Assembly (NCBI GenBank): GCA_007119795.1
Contig: SKOZ01000068.1
Location: forward strand, 1 to 28,089
Length of the DNA stretch: 28,089 nucleotides
Source: Planctomycetales bacterium
Lineage (GTDB): Bacteria > Planctomycetota > Planctomycetia > Pirellulales > Thermoguttaceae
Direction: 5' to 3'
Shown here: piece by piece, positions 5,793 through 16,118 of the stretch
How positions within the stretch are numbered: position 1 is the first letter of the stretch
Layout: each line of letters opens with the position of its first letter
The notes under the pieces: generated by a model
The model's database searches: none
Seen by the model: only the letters and a program-made list of their open reading frames with translations
Told to the model about the DNA's origin: nothing
Position numbers and translations under genes: made by a program

Positions 5793-8297
5793 TTATCGCG
5801 CCGCCGCGCTCCGCTCAAGGGACGTGCCACCCGACCCGGTGTGGGAGTCGTGGGCCTCGGCGGGCTCCGGGGCGACTTCTCCCTGCCGCGCGGTGCGGCG
5901 GAACCAGAGGGCGAGGAACGCGGGTACGAGGACCGTGCGGATGACGAAGGTGTCGAGCAGCACCCCCAGGGCCAGGGCAAACCCCAGTTCGTGCATGGCC
6001 TTCAGGGAGCCGGCGAGCATCGAGGCGAAGGTTCCTGCCATGATCACACCGCAACTGGTGATGATCCCTCCCGTGCGGACCAGGGCTACGCGCAACCCCT
6101 CCAGGGGTCCCAGCCGCCGCTGTTCCTCGAAGACCCGCGTCACCAGGTAGATGTTGTAGTCCTGGCCCACGGCGATGAGGATGACGAAGAGGAAGATGGG
6201 CACCTTCCAGTCCAGGCCGTGGAAGCTCTCGCCGTAGATCCGCGCGAAGAGGGCCTCGGTGGCTCCGATGGTCACGAAGTAGCCGAAGAGCACCGAGAGG
6301 ATCAGGTAGACGCAGACGACCGGATGGCGGAGGATGAGCACCAGCACGGCAAGCACCGCCAGCACGACGAGCTGCTGGATGAGCCGCTGATCGCTGGCGG
6401 TGACGGCCGCCAGGTCGCGGATGCCCGCCGTCGTCCCCACGAAGTCGAATTGGGTGCCGCCCCAGGGGGAGCCGGGGTCTGCCGCCAGATCGGCGAGGTG
6501 CCGCTCGACGTGCTCGAGCAGACGGACCGCCTCGGGCGAGAAGGGATCGTAGCGGAAGACGAGGTCGATGCGGGTCACCCGGCCCTCCAGGCCCGGGGAC
6601 TGGGAGACGAAGGCGCTGCGCGTCCGGGGGTGGCCGATCACGAAGAGCTTGCGCCGGCCGGCGGAGCTCAGCGGATTGAAGCTGCCGGGAACGTCGCCCA
6701 AGGGCTCGGTAAGGCTCCGGACCGCCTCGACCGGTTGCACGAGGCGCCCTTCGCTGTCGCGGTACGTCAGCTCGTAGAGCTCTTTGGTCAGCAGGGAGAT
6801 GCGGTTACGGTCCTCGCCGACGTCGAAGTCGGCGGCGGGGTCGAAGGCCACGACGGTCACGGGTCCCGTTTCGCCGGGGAGGAAGTAGCGGCGGAGAAGG
6901 TGGGTCCCCCGCACGCTCGGTCGGTCGGCCCCGAGTTCGCTGACCAGGTCGTAGGTGATCGCCACGGACGAGCCGCGCCAGGCGAGCGGGGCCAGGAGCA
7001 GCACCGTGGAGACGAGGACCAGGCCGGGGCGGGCCACCACGCCACGGGCGACGGCCTTCCAGAACCACCCCGAGCGTCCTCCTTCCGCCTCGGGCGCCGC
7101 TGTGGGGGCCTCGCTTGCAGGGCCGAAAGGCCAGAAGACGAACCGCCCGCCGGCCCGCAGCAGCCCCGGGGCCAGCGTGACCGAAGCCAGCAGGGCCACC
7201 GCCAGGCAGAGGGCAATGGCGGGACCCGAGTTGCTGAACTTGCCGAAGTCGGCGAAGAACATCATGCCCAGGCCGACGATCGTCGTCAACGCACTGGCGG
7301 CCAAGGCCTGCCCTACGTTGGCCAGGGCCCCCGCCAGTGCCGCTTCGCGGTCCAGACCCCGCCGCAATTCCTCCTTGTAGCGGGCAATGAGGAACAGGCA
7401 GTAGTCGGTTCCCGCTCCGAAGAGAATCACGATGATGAAGATCCGCGTGGTGCGGAAGACCATGAAGTCGAACCATGCAGACCCGGCCGCCGCCTGCGCC
7501 AGGAGGGCCACCACGTCGGTGGCCACCGCCACGGAAGCGATAATCGTCACCAGCGGCACGACCAAGAGTCCGGGAGCACGGTAGACGAGCAGCAGGATCA
7601 GCACCACCAGGGCCACGGTGGTCCGCTCCGTATTGCCGATGCTCTCCTCCGCCGCGAAGAGCATGTCCGAACCCACCGCCGCCGAACCGGTGACGGCCAG
7701 CTCCAAGCCGGCGGGAAAGCCTTCTTCGCCGCGGAGGTCCTCCAGCGCGGCGTCGATCTCGCGAAGCAGCGGCATGTTGTCGATGGCCATGAACTCGCTG
7801 CGGAGACGCAGCACGACGAGTGCAGCCTGGCCCTCGGTTCCGGCAGGACTGACGAGCTTCTCACCGACAACAGGGCTCCGATAGCTCCACACGCCGACGA
7901 TCGGCCCCGCGGCAACGGCGATGGCCGCGATTTCGTCGGCGGCCTCGAGATCCTCGTTGCCGGCCTCGGGGGAAAACCGGTCGACGACGCGGTCGATCAC
8001 GGAGAAGTCCTCGTCCGTAAGCCGGCCGTCGCCGCGGGCGGCAACCACGACCACCTGGCTCTTGGAGAGGGCCTCCGGGAAGGCGGCGTCGAGGAGGGCC
8101 TCGCCGCGGACGCTGGTCATCGCCGGGGGGAGATAGGCGAAGTCGCCGTCGTGCGTCACCGAGGCGAAGTCGGGCGCCCCCGCGCGAAGCCCCAGCACGA
8201 GCAGGGTCCAGACCAAGAGAACCCACACCCAATACCGCGCCACCACGGTCGCCAGGCGCTCGAAGACCACTATGGGCGGTACCCTGTTCGGAGCCAT
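5793..8297 (-). CDS. MMPL/RND-family exporter
   Basis: An 834-residue inner-membrane protein with the two-fold RND plan. There is a first membrane helix at about 22-40, a large periplasmic domain to about 225, and five further helices carrying GAGTDYCLFLIARYKEEL near 295. The second half repeats this: helix, periplasmic domain, then helices with AVGQDYNIYLVTRVFEEQ near 712. The Asp-Tyr pairs in both halves are the proton-relay positions of MmpL-type transporters, which export lipids or hydrophobic compounds using the proton gradient. ATG 8297 has no obvious ribosome site, but a good promoter lies upstream, so the gene is probably transcribed alone. The cargo cannot be told from sequence. Confidence 0.9.
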   Translation of the reverse strand: MAPNRVPPIVVFERLATVVARYWVWVLLVWTLLVLGLRAGAPDFASVTHDGDFAYLPPAMTSVRGEALLDAAFPEALSKSQVVVVAARGDGRLTDEDFSVIDRVVDRFSPEAGNEDLEAADEIAAIAVAAGPIVGVWSYRSPVVGEKLVSPAGTEGQAALVVLRLRSEFMAIDNMPLLREIDAALEDLRGEEGFPAGLELAVTGSAAVGSDMLFAAEESIGNTERTTVALVVLILLLVYRAPGLLVVPLVTIIASVAVATDVVALLAQAAAGSAWFDFMVFRTTRIFIIVILFGAGTDYCLFLIARYKEELRRGLDREAALAGALANVGQALAASALTTIVGLGMMFFADFGKFSNSGPAIALCLAVALLASVTLAPGLLRAGGRFVFWPFGPASEAPTAAPEAEGGRSGWFWKAVARGVVARPGLVLVSTVLLLAPLAWRGSSVAITYDLVSELGADRPSVRGTHLLRRYFLPGETGPVTVVAFDPAADFDVGEDRNRISLLTKELYELTYRDSEGRLVQPVEAVRSLTEPLGDVPGSFNPLSSAGRRKLFVIGHPRTRSAFVSQSPGLEGRVTRIDLVFRYDPFSPEAVRLLEHVERHLADLAADPGSPWGGTQFDFVGTTAGIRDLAAVTASDQRLIQQLVVLAVLAVLVLILRHPVVCVYLILSVLFGYFVTIGATEALFARIYGESFHGLDWKVPIFLFVILIAVGQDYNIYLVTRVFEEQRRLGPLEGLRVALVRTGGIITSCGVIMAGTFASMLAGSLKAMHELGFALALGVLLDTFVIRTVLVPAFLALWFRRTARQGEVAPEPAEAHDSHTGSGGTSLERSAAAR

Positions 8298-8420
8298 GAA
8301 AAGCGATTCTATGGGATGCCGGGAGGATCGCTACCGGCCTGGCCGGGAAAAAACCGCCCCTTCACGCCGCGCACTTTCGGCCCATCGCGCACAGCCGGAA
8401 ACCGCCACCCTATCGCATCG

Positions 8421-8448
8421 ATCCTACCACATCCGTTCTCCCTGCCAA
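8421..8448 (-). promoter_or_regulatory. Sigma-70-type promoter for the MMPL gene
   Basis: On the minus strand TTGGCA (8448-8443) and TAGGAT (8426-8421) are separated by 16 bases. The predicted start near 8414 gives a leader of about 115 bases before ATG 8297. The remainder of the 275-base gap shows nothing else. Confidence 0.5.
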
Positions 8449-8572
8449 GGTGCGTGCGGGCACGGAAGGGGGGGTTCCGGAAGGATGGATCGGCTGGGTG
8501 GGAGGGTCTTGCGGGCAAGGGCAAGCTTGCCGGGGCGTGGCAGTTGGCGGCACCAGGTGCCGTGCGCCGCCG

Positions 8573-9514
8573 TCAGAGTTCCACGCCGAGGAGGCGGGCG
8601 AAGAGCACGAGGGCAACGCTCAATCCGTTGAAGGCGGCGTGGAAGACGAGGCAGGGGGTGATCCGGTGAGTACAGAAGTAGATCCACCCGGCCGCCAGAC
8701 CGAAGATCAGCAGCGGAACCGGATCGGGTACCACGCCGCGCGGCAGCAGGGCGTTGAGGGCGAAGTTCAGCGCCATCAGCGGTGGTCCCACGGCCGCCGT
8801 GGCGACGATGCCGATCCTCAGGTCGTCGAGCCAGTGCGGCCGCGAGATGCCCAGGTCGGTGAGGCTTGCCCCCCGCACGCCCGTCAGCCAGGCGAGGCAG
8901 AAGGCGACGGCGACGACCTGGGCGAAGAGCTGTGTCACCATAGGGAGCACGAAGACGCGGACGTCGCGGACCTCCACCGCAGGGCGGATGTGCAAGGCTG
9001 CGAAGAGAACGGCCGTGACGGCGACGGGCCACACCTTGCCCCATGCCGCCCGGCGCAGCCCCGAGTGCCGCCGCCGCAGACTCCACGCGAACCGTTCCAG
9101 ATACCCTTGGAGCACCAGGCGTACGAAAACCTCCTCCGTAAGCGGCGCCACGACCACGGCCATGAAGACCGCCAGGAGCACGAGAAGGGGTTCTCCTTCG
9201 ATCATCAGGCGGGCGGCCGGATGCATCTCGCTCGGGAGTTCGCCGCCCGCAACCTCGGCCGCCCCCGCGGCGGGCCGTGGCCCGACCACGCGTTCGGCGA
9301 ATCCGTACAGGCCGACGGCGAGCACCACGAGGACGGTTAGGGCCAAGGCCACGTCGACCGCTCGCCAGGGGACCGGTCGGCGGCGGGCGAAGGCAAGCAC
9401 CGGCAGGCCGGCCGCCCACCGCTGCCCGAGAAACAACCACGTCCTCACCGAGACCGCCAGCAGCAAAGCCGCTGCCCCCATGAACACGATCTCGGCTTGC
9501 CAGGGTTCCTGCAT
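8573..9514 (-). CDS. CPBP-family intramembrane glutamic protease
   Basis: A 313-residue multi-pass membrane protein of the CPBP (Abi/CAAX-protease-like) family. The diagnostic motifs are in order: EEVFVR with the catalytic EExxxR near residue 125, a histidine in AALHIRP near 174, and HAAFNG near 291. The fold places these inside the bilayer as a glutamate protease site like Rce1. Substrates of bacterial members are mostly unknown. ATG 9514 (MQEPWQAEIVFMG) is preferred to 9595, because the upstream 27 codons translate a cluster of short repeats with no protein character. It lies on the same strand as the sigma-54 activator, 93 bases downstream, and may be cotranscribed. Confidence 0.85.
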   Translation of the reverse strand: MQEPWQAEIVFMGAAALLLAVSVRTWLFLGQRWAAGLPVLAFARRRPVPWRAVDVALALTVLVVLAVGLYGFAERVVGPRPAAGAAEVAGGELPSEMHPAARLMIEGEPLLVLLAVFMAVVVAPLTEEVFVRLVLQGYLERFAWSLRRRHSGLRRAAWGKVWPVAVTAVLFAALHIRPAVEVRDVRVFVLPMVTQLFAQVVAVAFCLAWLTGVRGASLTDLGISRPHWLDDLRIGIVATAAVGPPLMALNFALNALLPRGVVPDPVPLLIFGLAAGWIYFCTHRITPCLVFHAAFNGLSVALVLFARLLGVEL

Positions 9515-9601
9515 GGTTGTCCGCCGCCGGTTGTTGGTGGTCCGCAGTCGGTTGCTCTCCGGACCCTGCTGCCACGGACAACGGACGACCGACAACTGAC
9601 C
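9514..9601. repeat. Short degenerate repeats upstream of the CPBP gene
   Basis: The 93-base gap between the activator and the CPBP gene is built of variants of GTTGTCCG and GGTNGTCCG at 9514-9555, with the opposite orientation (GGACAACGGACGACC and neighbours) at 9573-9600. The two clusters are roughly inverted, so the transcript could fold into an imperfect hairpin just before the CPBP start. A related repeat of different sequence lies upstream of 16919. Confidence 0.5.
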
Positions 9602-9607
9602 GAGCGA

Positions 9608-10657
9608 TCAACGTTCGAGTCCGTATTCCTTGATCTTCTTGTGCAGCGTGTTGCGGTTGATGCCCAGGCGGGCAGCGGCCTTGATCTGCACGTTGTCGCA
9701 GGCGGTCATCACCTGGCCGATCAGCTCCCGCTCCACGCGATTGACGACCTGCGCGAAGAGGTTCTCACCCTCGGGTCCGGCCGCCGAGATGCCCTGCTCG
9801 ACGAGATCGGCGGCGAGCGTCTCCAGGTCGGCCCTCCGCGCGCGGCCGATCCTCCGGGGCCTGCGTCCCAGGACCGCCTCGGGCAGCAGGTCGCACGTCA
9901 GCTCGTCGCCGGGGGCCAGGACGACGGCGCGCTCGATGTAGTTCTGCAGTTCGCGGACGTTCCCCGGCCAGTCGTATTCCTGAAGCAGCTCCATGGCCCG
10001 CGGCTCCACGTGAGGAACGTTGCGGTTGTTGGCTTCGTTGTAGACGCGGAGGAAGTGACCTACAAGCTCCGGGACGTCCTCGGGGCGGTCGCGGAGCGGC
10101 GGCAGGAAGATGGTGACCACGTTGAGGCGGTAGTAGAGGTCTTCGCGGAAGCGGCCCTCCTCGGCCTCCTCGAGCAGGTCCCGGTTGCTGGCGGCGATGA
10201 CGCGGGTGTCGACGCGGATCGTGTGCGTATCGCCCACCCGTTCGAACTCGTGCTCCTGGAGCACGCGGAGGAGCTTCACCTGGAGCTTGGCGGTGGTGGA
10301 GCTGATCTCGTCGAGAAAGACCGTACCGGTGTGCGCGGCCTCGAAGCGGCCGGTGCGGTTGTCGATGGCTCCCGTGAAGGCTCCCCGGACGTGGCCGAAG
10401 AGCTCGCTCTCCAGAAGGTTCTCCGCCAGCGCCCCGCAGTTGACGCGGACGAAGGGTCCGCTGCCGCGCGGACTGAGGCGGTGGATCGCTTTGGCGATCA
10501 GCTCCTTGCCGGTGCCCGTCTCGCCCATCAAGAGCACCGAGGCGTTCGAAGGGGCCACCTGGCGGGTGAGGCGGTAGACCTCCTGCATCGCCGGCCCGGA
10601 ACCGATGAGACCGGGGAGGGGCGGCGCGCTCGAGCACGAAGGGACGATTCGGTTCAT
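9608..10657 (-). CDS. Sigma-54-dependent activator without a sensor domain (AAA+ and Fis-type HTH)
   Basis: A 349-residue enhancer-binding protein. The AAA+ domain starts almost at once: Walker A GETGTGKE at 45-52, the sigma-54 contact loop GAFTGA at 92-97, Walker B GTVFLDEI at 111-118, and arginine fingers in FREDLYYRLNV. A linker leads to a C-terminal Fis-like helix-turn-helix (AAARLGINRNTLHKKIKEYG) that binds upstream activator sites. There is no receiver, GAF or PAS domain, so control must come from a partner or from expression level. ATG 10657 is used; a GTG at 10693 in the same frame is also possible, and neither has a good ribosome site. The gene follows the HEAT protein with a 45-base gap, so the two are probably cotranscribed. 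No clear -24/-12 site was found by eye. Confidence 0.9.
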   Translation of the reverse strand: MNRIVPSCSSAPPLPGLIGSGPAMQEVYRLTRQVAPSNASVLLMGETGTGKELIAKAIHRLSPRGSGPFVRVNCGALAENLLESELFGHVRGAFTGAIDNRTGRFEAAHTGTVFLDEISSTTAKLQVKLLRVLQEHEFERVGDTHTIRVDTRVIAASNRDLLEEAEEGRFREDLYYRLNVVTIFLPPLRDRPEDVPELVGHFLRVYNEANNRNVPHVEPRAMELLQEYDWPGNVRELQNYIERAVVLAPGDELTCDLLPEAVLGRRPRRIGRARRADLETLAADLVEQGISAAGPEGENLFAQVVNRVERELIGQVMTACDNVQIKAAARLGINRNTLHKKIKEYGLER

Positions 10658-10702
10658 AGCGGAATCCGGCGGCGGAAGGGCACGGCAGGCCACCTGCGAT
10701 CT

Positions 10703-12969
10703 CTACGGCGCTTCCCGCATCTCCCGCCGCGCCATGGTGGGAGCCTCGATCACATCGAGGATCAGACCGAGGATCGTCCGCGTGGTCTCGTCCTCCGCGG
10801 GGGTCCGGTTGTATTGGTCGTACTGCCGCTGAATCTGGGTGGTCGTCAGGAGGATCCCGAACCGTTGGCTGCTCTCGCGGAAGGCAGCGAGCGCCGCCTG
10901 GCGGATGGCGAGCGGCTGCCTCGGACGAGCGGCGAGATCGACCAGGGCCCGCTGGCTCTCGGCAGTCCCCATATGCTCGAGGACGGCTATGGCCTGCTCG
11001 GCGAGCTGCGGTTGGCGGAGGGCGGCCAGGGCGACCGGCTCGACGCGGGCGAGGTCGAACACGCCTCGCCGCGAGCCCAGCTCGGCGAGCATCGTCAGAG
11101 CGGCCGCGGCCTGTTGCTGGCGTTCCTCGAAGGGGACGAACCGGCGGCCGGGGAGGCTCTCGACGAAGGCCGCCTGCCAGAGGGCGGATTCGGCATCGGT
11201 CGGGGCGACAAAGGCCTCGACCAGCGGATCGCGCTCGGCCAACCGCCGGGCCCGCTGAAAACGGCCCTCCGGAGCCAGCAGGCCCACGGGGAGATCGGCC
11301 GTGCGGGCGTCGCGGCGCACCTGCTGGACGAAGACGTCGGCGGGAGGCCGGTCGATGACGGCACTGACGAGAATCCATTCGTAGTCGGGAGAAGCCAGGG
11401 CCAGGGTCAGGGCGTCGCGACCGTTGGTCGCCGTGTCGGCCACCACGCCCAGCGGGGCAAGGAACCCGCCCAGCCGCCGCAGTTCGCCCGTCCGCGGCCC
11501 GGCCAGCAAGACGCGCCGCTCACCACGCGTGGCGGCGAAGTGGCTCAACGTCTCCACCAGATGGCTCGAGCCGGCGAAAGGCGCTGAGGGCTCCAGGCGG
11601 ACGACGGCCTCGGCCGCGGCGAAGCGGGCGCGGCGGTCGCCGTGGCGGAGCGCGCGGACCAGCACCGAGGGCTCGGCGCCCTGTAGGAGCAGTTCGCTCG
11701 CCGAGCCGTGTTCGCCGAGCAGGCGCGCCGCCTGGGCCGCGGCGCCCACGTGGCCGCTTCCCAGCGCCAGCCGCAAGACCTCCTCCAGTGCGTCGGTACC
11801 CGCGGCAACCAGCTCGGCCACCGCGGGATCGTCGCCGGCTACCGGGTGGGCCAGCCCGGCGGCCAGGGCCGCTTGTTCGAGACGCGCCGTTCGGTAGAGC
11901 ACGCGCACCGCGGCGTCGGCGGGAACGATGCTTACGGCGTCGCCGGCCAGCCGCACCGCATGGGCGATTGCGGCCTCGTCGGGAGAGAGAGCCGACTGCC
12001 GCGGCACGCCGGCTGCGGCGTCCCACGTCCAGACGGTCACCTGCCCCTCGTGGTCCTCCGCCAGCGTCCTGCGGCCGTGGAAGTACTCCTCGGCCTCGGC
12101 CTTCAACGCTCGCGCTGCCTCGGCGGCTTCGGGGACGTCGCCCAGGAGCCGCGCGAGGGCCTCGCCGGCCGCCTGGCGGCAGGACGGCGAGCGCTCGCCG
12201 CTCAGAGCGGGCGCGTAGAGATAGAGGGCCGCGCGAGGGGCCCGCGCCGCGCCGAGCACTTGTGCGACCTGCGCCACCAGGGCGTCCTCGTCTGCGGCCA
12301 GGGCGGCCACGAGCGGGTCGATGGCGTCGCCTCCCAGACGGGCGAGTGCAGCGCGGGCCGCCGCGTGCTCCTCGCTGCGCGCCGGTTCGGCGAGGACGGC
12401 CAATAGGGGCTCGACGGCGGCGGCCCCCGCACGGCGGAGCCCTTCGAGAGCCCGGCCGCGAACCTCGGCGGCTGGGTCCGAGAGATCGGCCACCAGGTCG
12501 GCAAGGCGCTGCGGGTCGCGGTGATGCCGCTCCAGGGCCGCGAGGGCCCGATCGGCCACCTGCGCCCCCTCCGGGGCTAGTTCGCGGCGGCTGCCAAGAA
12601 CGAAGAAGACCGCCGAACCGAGTTCGGCCGAGAGGGCAACGAACTGGGCGTCGTCGGGATCCGTGGCAAGAAAACGCTGGAGGTACTCCCGGGCCGGCTC
12701 GGGGTGCCCGAGGTCGGCGAGCGTCTTCGCCGCTCGGAGCAGCTCGGCGGGCGTGGTGGGCCTCGTCTCGCGAATCGCTTCGACGAGCGGGTCGGCCGGG
12801 GAGGCTGGATCGAGCGAGGGAAGCGCGTCGTCGGCCAGCTCGTCCCAGTCGGCCGCCTCTTCCGCATCTTCCCAGGAGACCATCGGCGCCTGTGCCGCCG
12901 CGGTAGCGGCGGAGAGGACGATCGCCGCCAGCAGAACCCCTAGGTGTCGGCAGCGCGTGATATGCGTTC

Positions 12970-12973
<4 letters not shown>
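10703..12973 (-). CDS. Secreted HEAT-repeat protein with a receiver-like segment
   Basis: A 756-residue protein with a Sec signal (hydrophobic GVLLAAIVLSAATAAAQA near residues 12-29). An acidic region is followed by TPR- or HEAT-like helical repeats; units such as EVRGRALEGLRRAGAAAVEPL recur between about 155 and 260 and again near 400-470. At about 490-610 lies a segment that looks like a response-regulator receiver (RRVLLAGPRTGELRRLGGFL, then ATNGRDALTLAL, then YEWILVSAVIDRPPADVFVQQVR), but with no clear phospho-acceptor Asp. It ends in further helical repeats. The start ATG overlaps the argH stop as ATGA, so translation is coupled. A larger open frame continuing upstream is antisense-like overlap with argH and is not used. 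Function is unknown; a scaffold or regulatory role in the cell envelope is possible. Confidence 0.8.
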
Positions 12974-14367
<1,394 letters not shown>

Positions 14368-14473
14368 CGGATACGCCCTCGCTGGAGTCGCACGGACAAG
14401 AAAGAACGACAACCCTTGCACTCTAAATAGCTTACGACGGGCTGTCAACGAACGGAGGGCCGGTTCCTTGCGT

Positions 14474-15451
14474 TCAGAAGGTCTCGATCGGCAGATCGTG
14501 TTGGCGCAGGAAGTCCAGAGCTTCGTCGCGGGTGAAGACGCTCTCGGTGGCTCCGATGGCCCGCACGCAACTGGCCCCCAGGGCGCTTCCCCACCGCAGG
14601 CAGCCCGCAGGGCCCTCCCCGGCGAGCAGACCGGCGATGTAGCCCGCGTCGAAGGCATCGCCCGAACCGGTGCCGCCGACGAACTCCGTGGGGTAGGCGC
14701 CGGCCCGCAGGCGGAGACCGTCGGTCACCAGCAGGCTGCCACGTTCGCCCTGCGTGATGACCACGGTTTGGGCACCTGCCTGTCGGAAGCGTTCCGCTTG
14801 GTCGCGCGGGTCGGTAAGGCCGGTAAGGATTGCGCCCTCGTCGTCGTTGGGGAGGAAGACGTCCGTTTCGGGGAGAATCTCTTCCAGGACCGCCATGCTC
14901 TGCGGATCGCCGAAGTAAACGACGTCCAGGACCGTCTTCGCCCCCGCGGCGCGCGCCGTGCGGAAGAGATCGACCAGCGCCTCACCCTCCAGGCGGGGCA
15001 AGAGCAAGAAGCCCCCAACGTAAAACACCCGCGCGGACGTTACCCATTCTGAGGGGATGTGGTTGGACTCGAAGAGGCTGTTGGCCCCCGGCGTGCAGAT
15101 GAAGCGGCGGTCCTCGCCGACGACGTTGACGATCATCGTCGTGGCGGTATTGCTCCCTGCCCGCCGATGGACTCCGGCGATGTCCACTCCCCCGCTGGCG
15201 AGTGCGTCGATGATGAAACCGCCGAAGGTGTCGTCGCCTACGCAGCCGGAGACTCCCACGCGCACGCCGAGCCTGGACAGGTCGAGGGCGGCGTTGGAGG
15301 CGCAGCCGCCGAGCATCAGGGCGATGCGCTCGGTGGGCAACAGTTCGCCGGCCCTGGGGACCCGCTCGATGGGAGCGCAGCCTACGTCGGCAAACAAGAT
15401 CCCGGCACAGAGACAATCGATATCCACCTTGGTTCTCTCGGGGGGTGGCAT
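14474..15451 (-). CDS. PfkB-family sugar kinase
   Basis: A 325-residue ribokinase/PfkB-type kinase. The N-terminal GG motif region appears as MLGGCASNAALDLSRLG near 46-62. The C-terminal signature is GGTGSGDAFDAGYIAGLL near 265-282, where the final Asp of GSGD is the catalytic base; the more usual DTTGAGD has become GGTGSGD. ATP-site residues around VVITQGERGSLL are also present. Substrate is unknown (a sugar, sugar-phosphate or nucleoside). The gene heads the minus-strand cluster, and a good promoter lies at 15523-15552. It is followed after 106 bases by argH, so an arginine-synthesis gene appears to be cotranscribed with a sugar kinase, probably without functional meaning. Confidence 0.88.
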   Translation of the reverse strand: MPPPERTKVDIDCLCAGILFADVGCAPIERVPRAGELLPTERIALMLGGCASNAALDLSRLGVRVGVSGCVGDDTFGGFIIDALASGGVDIAGVHRRAGSNTATTMIVNVVGEDRRFICTPGANSLFESNHIPSEWVTSARVFYVGGFLLLPRLEGEALVDLFRTARAAGAKTVLDVVYFGDPQSMAVLEEILPETDVFLPNDDEGAILTGLTDPRDQAERFRQAGAQTVVITQGERGSLLVTDGLRLRAGAYPTEFVGGTGSGDAFDAGYIAGLLAGEGPAGCLRWGSALGASCVRAIGATESVFTRDEALDFLRQHDLPIETF

Positions 15452-15522
15452 GGTTCATTCACTCGGGGGCCAGGGAGGGACGTGGGCGGTGGCGCTCCAC
15501 CGCGCTTGCGGCTTTGTGTTGG

Positions 15523-15552
15523 AGTATAGCCCAGGCGGGGGTCGGCCGACAA
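15523..15552 (-). promoter_or_regulatory. Sigma-70-type promoter for pfkB-argH cluster
   Basis: On the minus strand TTGTCG (15552-15547) and TATACT (15528-15523) are 18 bases apart. The predicted start near 15516 leaves a leader of about 65 bases before ATG 15451. It is back-to-back with the rnpB promoter, with about 31 bases between the two -35 elements. Confidence 0.6.
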
Positions 15553-15583
15553 CGCACCCCGCCGTGTCCGACCGGCACCCGCT

Positions 15584-15612
15584 TTGACGAACCGCTTGGG
15601 AAGCTCTATCGT
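15584..15612 (+). promoter_or_regulatory. Sigma-70-type promoter for rnpB
   Basis: TTGACG (15584-15589) and TATCGT (15607-15612) have an ideal 17-base spacer. The predicted start at about 15619-15621 lies four to six bases before helix P1 of the RNase P RNA, which supports both calls. Confidence 0.7.
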
Positions 15613-15624
15613 TACTAAAGTCGG

Positions 15625-16076
15625 ATCGGGAGGGGACCGGACGGCCGCTGGCCGCGCGGGCGGCGTTGTCGTACGAACCGTCGCCGCAGCGACGAGAGGA
15701 AAGTCCGGGCTCCGCAGGACACGGTGGTGGGTAACACCCACCGGCCGCAAGGCCAGGGAAAGTGCAACAGAAAGCAGACCGCCTCGCGGGATTTCCACCC
15801 CGCGCGGTAAGGGTGAAACGGTGAGGTAAGAGCTCACCAGCAGGCCGGGTGACCGGCCTGGCTAGGCAAACCCCACCGGGAGCAAGGTCAAGCAGGGGGG
15901 AGAGGACTCGCCGGGCGGCATAGCCCGCCCGGTCACTCCCGCGGGCTGGTCCGGCCCGCCAAATACCCCCGGGTGGACCGCTCGAGGGGCCGGGTAACCG
16001 GCCTCCTAGAGAAATGGCCGTCACCCGGCGGCGGTGCCGCCGGGAACAGAACCCGGCTTACAGGTCCGCTCCCGGT
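15625..16076 (+). ncRNA. rnpB: RNase P RNA, bacterial class A
   Basis: The catalytic RNA that trims tRNA 5' leaders. The conserved blocks are clear: GAGGAAAGTCCGGGCTCC near 15697, AGTGCAACAGAAAGCA near 15761, GGTAAGGGTGAAACGGTG near 15806, GGTAAGAGCTCACC and GGCAAACCCCACC, and the closing GAACAGAACCCGGCTTA near 16044. Ends are set by helix P1: CGGGAG..GACC at about 15627-15638 pairs with GGTC..CTCCCG at about 16063-16074. The length, about 450 bases, is somewhat above the E. coli RNA. In the P15-P17 region there are two hairpins (CCGGGCGG stem at 15911-15932 and GCGGGC stem at 15941-15959) where E. coli has one. A clear promoter lies just upstream. Base pairs were checked by eye only. Confidence 0.95.
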
Positions 16077-16093
16077 CCGTTCCTTTCCCCACG

Positions 16094-16118
16094 CCGTCGG
16101 CAACGGCTACCCCGACGG
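16094..16118. terminator. Hairpin between convergent rnpB and nrdR
   Basis: CCGTCGG (16094-16100) and CCGACGG (16112-16118) form a seven-base stem whose loop contains the nrdR stop codon. It could end both converging transcripts. There is no long T-run on either side. Confidence 0.3.

Noticed and set aside
5841..8669. 942-residue plus-strand open frame opposite the MMPL gene
   Set aside because: It is a His/Glu/Arg-rich mirror of the minus-strand coding sequence in GC-rich DNA; the MMPL frame has complete family motifs.
9497..11587. 696-residue plus-strand open frame opposite the sigma-54 activator and HEAT gene
   Set aside because: Codon mirror of two recognisable minus-strand genes, with no domain of its own.
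15620..16080. Small protein-coding ORFs overlapping the RNase P RNA
   Set aside because: The conserved RNase P RNA blocks and helix P1 explain the sequence; the ORFs are chance frames.
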